Notes under the pieces: model-generated
What the model was told of the DNA's origin: nothing
Databases searched by the model: none
The model's input: the letters and a program-made list of their open reading frames with translations, nothing else
Assembly (NCBI RefSeq): GCF_014280875.1
Contig: NZ_JACLAL010000001.1
Location: 558,001 to 622,000 of the forward strand
Length of the DNA: 64,000 bases
Direction: 5' to 3'
Origin: Paenirhizobium daejeonense
GTDB taxonomy: Bacteria > Pseudomonadota > Alphaproteobacteria > Rhizobiales > Rhizobiaceae
Shown here: positions 62,074-64,000 of the stretch, piece after piece
Position numbering within the stretch: position 1 is the first letter of the stretch
Layout: the number at the start of each line of letters is the position of its first letter
Position numbers and translations under genes: made by a program

Positions 62074-63297
62074 TTAGGCCGCCGCGGGAAGACCGCGTTC
62101 GACCGCGCTTTCTCGGATCGGCCAATGAACGATTGCGGCAAAAATACCGAGCGCCACGCCGAACCACCAGACGACATCATAGCTGCCAAATTTGTCATAC
62201 AGATAACCGCCCATCCACACGCCGAGGAATGAGCCGACCTGATGGGACAAGAAGACGATGCCTCCCAGCAGTCCGAGATGGCGTGTACCGAACATGATTG
62301 CCACCAGCGCATTGGTCGGCGGCACGGTCGATAGCCAGAGAAGCCCCATGACGATGGCAAATGCGATCACCGACGTCGGCGACTGCGGCAGGACCAGGAA
62401 CAGCGTGACCGCGAGCGACCGGGCAAGATAGATCCATGCCAGGAAATACGGTTTCGAATAGCGCTGGCCGATCACGCCCGAGGCGAGCGAGCCGATGACG
62501 TTGAAGAAGCCGATCAGCGCCATGGCGATCACGGCGTAGCGGGCATCGATACCGATATCACCGAGATAAGCCGGGAAATGGGCGGTGATGAACGCCACCT
62601 GGAAGCCACAGACGAAGAAGCCGCTGGCCAGAAGCAGATAGCTTTTGTGGGCGAAGGCTTCTCGCAGCGCATGGCCCACGCTCTGCTCGACCTCGCTCCG
62701 CGACTGGGTCCCGGATTTTGCGTTGCCGCGCAGTGGCCACGCGAGCAGGGGAACGATCAGCATCATCAGGCCGAGATAGACGAGACTGTCGGACCAGCCG
62801 AAGGCCGAGATGAGCCCCTGGCTGAGCGGTGCGAACAGGAACATGCCCGCAGAACCCGCGGCAGTGCCGATGCCGAAGGCAAGCGAACGCTGCTCCGGCG
62901 TCACGTTGCGCGCAAAGGCCGAAAGGATGATGCCGAAGGAGCCGGACGCCACGCCGAGACCGACGAGCACGCCGCCGCCGATATGCAGCCAGACCGGCGC
63001 ATCGGCATGAGCCATGACGAAGAGTCCGAGCGCATAGAGCACGCCGGACAGCGTCAGCATCCGGCCGGTACCGTATTTATCGGCGAGCGCCCCGAAGATC
63101 GGCTGCCCGAGACCCCAGCAGAGATTCTGGATGGCCATGGCGAGCCCGAAGGTGGAGCGATCCCAGCCGGTATCGTTGAGCATGGGAAGCTGGAAGAAGC
63201 CCATGGCCGAGCGCGGCCCGAATGTCAGCATGGCCACCAGCGAACCGGCAATGATGATCAGCCATGGCATGGCGGGACGGGCAGTCGATGCGGACAT
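62074..63297 (-). CDS. MFS transporter
   Basis: 407 residues, twelve helices. Motif A-like loop GALADKYGTGRMLTLSGVLY, second-half GSLASGVIGQRYSKPYFLAW. Resembles the OFA/YbfB-type subset that moves small carboxylates or is uncharacterised; substrate unknown. GGAGGAG is 7 nt before the ATG at 63297; 26 upstream in-frame codons are not coding-like. Confidence 0.9.
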   Translation of the reverse strand: MSASTARPAMPWLIIIAGSLVAMLTFGPRSAMGFFQLPMLNDTGWDRSTFGLAMAIQNLCWGLGQPIFGALADKYGTGRMLTLSGVLYALGLFVMAHADAPVWLHIGGGVLVGLGVASGSFGIILSAFARNVTPEQRSLAFGIGTAAGSAGMFLFAPLSQGLISAFGWSDSLVYLGLMMLIVPLLAWPLRGNAKSGTQSRSEVEQSVGHALREAFAHKSYLLLASGFFVCGFQVAFITAHFPAYLGDIGIDARYAVIAMALIGFFNVIGSLASGVIGQRYSKPYFLAWIYLARSLAVTLFLVLPQSPTSVIAFAIVMGLLWLSTVPPTNALVAIMFGTRHLGLLGGIVFLSHQVGSFLGVWMGGYLYDKFGSYDVVWWFGVALGIFAAIVHWPIRESAVERGLPAAA

Positions 63298-63455
63298 GAA
63301 ATTCTCCTCCGGAAAGCCGGAGAATAGTAAGCCGTCTTCCCGTGGCCAAGCGCCTTTTCGTGAAGTTCTAATCAAAGGAATTGATAACGGTCAGGCGGGG
63401 CGCAGGAGGCGGTTGCGCTTCCTGCCGGATGGTCGCGGCCGGAACGGGGGACGGC

Positions 63456-63998
63456 TCAGTCGCGCCGCTTGATCGGCCAGCCCTCGGGACGAACCTCGAT
63501 GACCTTTACGTCGTCGCCAACCGTGATCGGGCCTTCCCCGCGAGGAACCGCGTTCCAGCCGAAAAGCGGTCCCGGCACGCGCCGGTCGCCTGACATGCGG
63601 ATGCGGCCCATGGCCGCCATTGGACTTGCGACCTCGCGTGATCCGGTGATCTGGTCCTGGGTCGTCATGATGCAGCGTGCGCAGGGCTTGACCAGATCGA
63701 AGCGGATGCCGCCGATCTCTATGGCCGCCCAGCCGTCTTCGGCCCATGCTTCGTCGCAATCGACGACGATGTTCGGGCGGAAGCGCTCCATGCCTATCGA
63801 ACCCTCGCCATGGGCGGCCATGTCGTCGTTGATGGCCTTCAGCGAACCCGTGGTGGTGACCAGAACCTGGTAGCCGTCGGAAAAGCCGACCGGAGTGTCG
63901 GGGCCGGCCCAGTCGACGCTGGCTTCGCGGCTGGCCTCGCCATCGAAGAAGACAAGCTTCATCTCCCGGCCGAACCATTCGGAAAGCTTGGCATTGAC
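63456..63998 (-). CDS. MOSC-domain molybdenum cofactor protein, cut by window edge
   Basis: At least 180 residues; the frame is open to the right edge, so the N-terminal MOSC beta-barrel domain is missing. Visible are the MOSC core MERFRPNIVVDC, the cofactor Cys in VKPCARCIMTTQDQ, and the end FGWNAVPRGEGPITVGDDV. Related to YcbX/mARC, which reduce N-hydroxylated compounds, but no 2Fe-2S domain follows. Partner reductase unknown. Confidence 0.88.
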   Translation of the reverse strand, partial: VNAKLSEWFGREMKLVFFDGEASREASVDWAGPDTPVGFSDGYQVLVTTTGSLKAINDDMAAHGEGSIGMERFRPNIVVDCDEAWAEDGWAAIEIGGIRFDLVKPCARCIMTTQDQITGSREVASPMAAMGRIRMSGDRRVPGPLFGWNAVPRGEGPITVGDDVKVIEVRPEGWPIKRRD

Positions 63999-64000
63999 GC

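Noticed and set aside
1..64000. CRISPR arrays, insertion sequences, rRNA operons
   Set aside because: No regularly spaced repeats, transposase-like proteins or rRNA sequence were seen in the window.

Overview
The window reads as chromosomal DNA of an alphaproteobacterium, most likely Rhizobiaceae (Rhizobium/Agrobacterium relatives). Three things point there: two RopA-type porins, a Host_attach-family protein, and the gene order rpoZ, rsh, DUF2062, acpS, lepB, rnc, era, recO. GC content is high throughout except around one integrase gene (about 38.1-39.3 kb) and a few AT-rich promoter regions. Genus and species cannot be fixed from the sequence alone. All assignments come from reading motifs and protein architecture; no database was searched.

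Layout. 0-10 kb: end of a large autotransporter, a DeoR regulator, a GlcD-like FAD dehydrogenase, CorA, electron-transfer flavoprotein:ubiquinone oxidoreductase, an exported pentapeptide-repeat protein and branched-chain aminotransferase. 10-18 kb: exporters paired with regulators (AraC/DMT, Lrp/EamA, HxlR/quinone reductase, MFS), a DoxX membrane protein, an L,D-transpeptidase with a CtrA-type box, and a diacylglycerol-kinase-like lipid kinase. 18-23 kb: a divergent polyamine-catabolism-like pair (glutamine-synthetase-like ligase and class III aminotransferase), a PadR/DUF2218 operon and OsmC. 23-30 kb: an envelope-glycolipid group (GT39, GT2, flippase-like protein), AMP nucleosidase behind an apparently leaderless promoter, two tandem tiny membrane proteins, and a PagL lipid A deacylase. 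30-38 kb: LysR/SDR/tautomerase, DUF2147, a Sel1-like protein, a HisC-like aminotransferase, two PilZ proteins around a Host_attach protein, and a ferredoxin-reductase-type flavoprotein. 38-43 kb: a lone tyrosine recombinase, then two porins facing away from each other around tRNA-Ser(GCU), sharing a perfect 208-bp inverted repeat. 43-52 kb: an alpha/beta hydrolase with a G14 tract upstream, Slt, dapA-smpB, a LysR regulator, Ada, a globin-coupled chemoreceptor and a NYN protein. 52-64 kb: the housekeeping cluster rpoZ to recO, an AbrB-type membrane protein, a small Cys-rich ORF behind a structured leader, an MFS transporter and a MOSC protein cut by the right edge.

How genes work together. Local regulator/target pairs dominate the first half, and several have palindromic sequences in the shared intergenic region. 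The 52-61 kb block links stringent response, CoA-dependent ACP activation, protein export, RNA processing and recombination. Envelope biology recurs: autotransporter, porins, L,D-transpeptidase, Slt, polyprenyl-sugar transferases and PagL. No CRISPR array, insertion sequence, rRNA or clear prophage was seen. I did not find one clearly new multi-gene system. The best candidates for undescribed biology are small: the 30-codon Cys-rich ORF with structured leader (61755-61955), the tandem micro-membrane proteins (28283-28654), the porin inverted repeat around the tRNA, and the lone recombinase with its palindromes.
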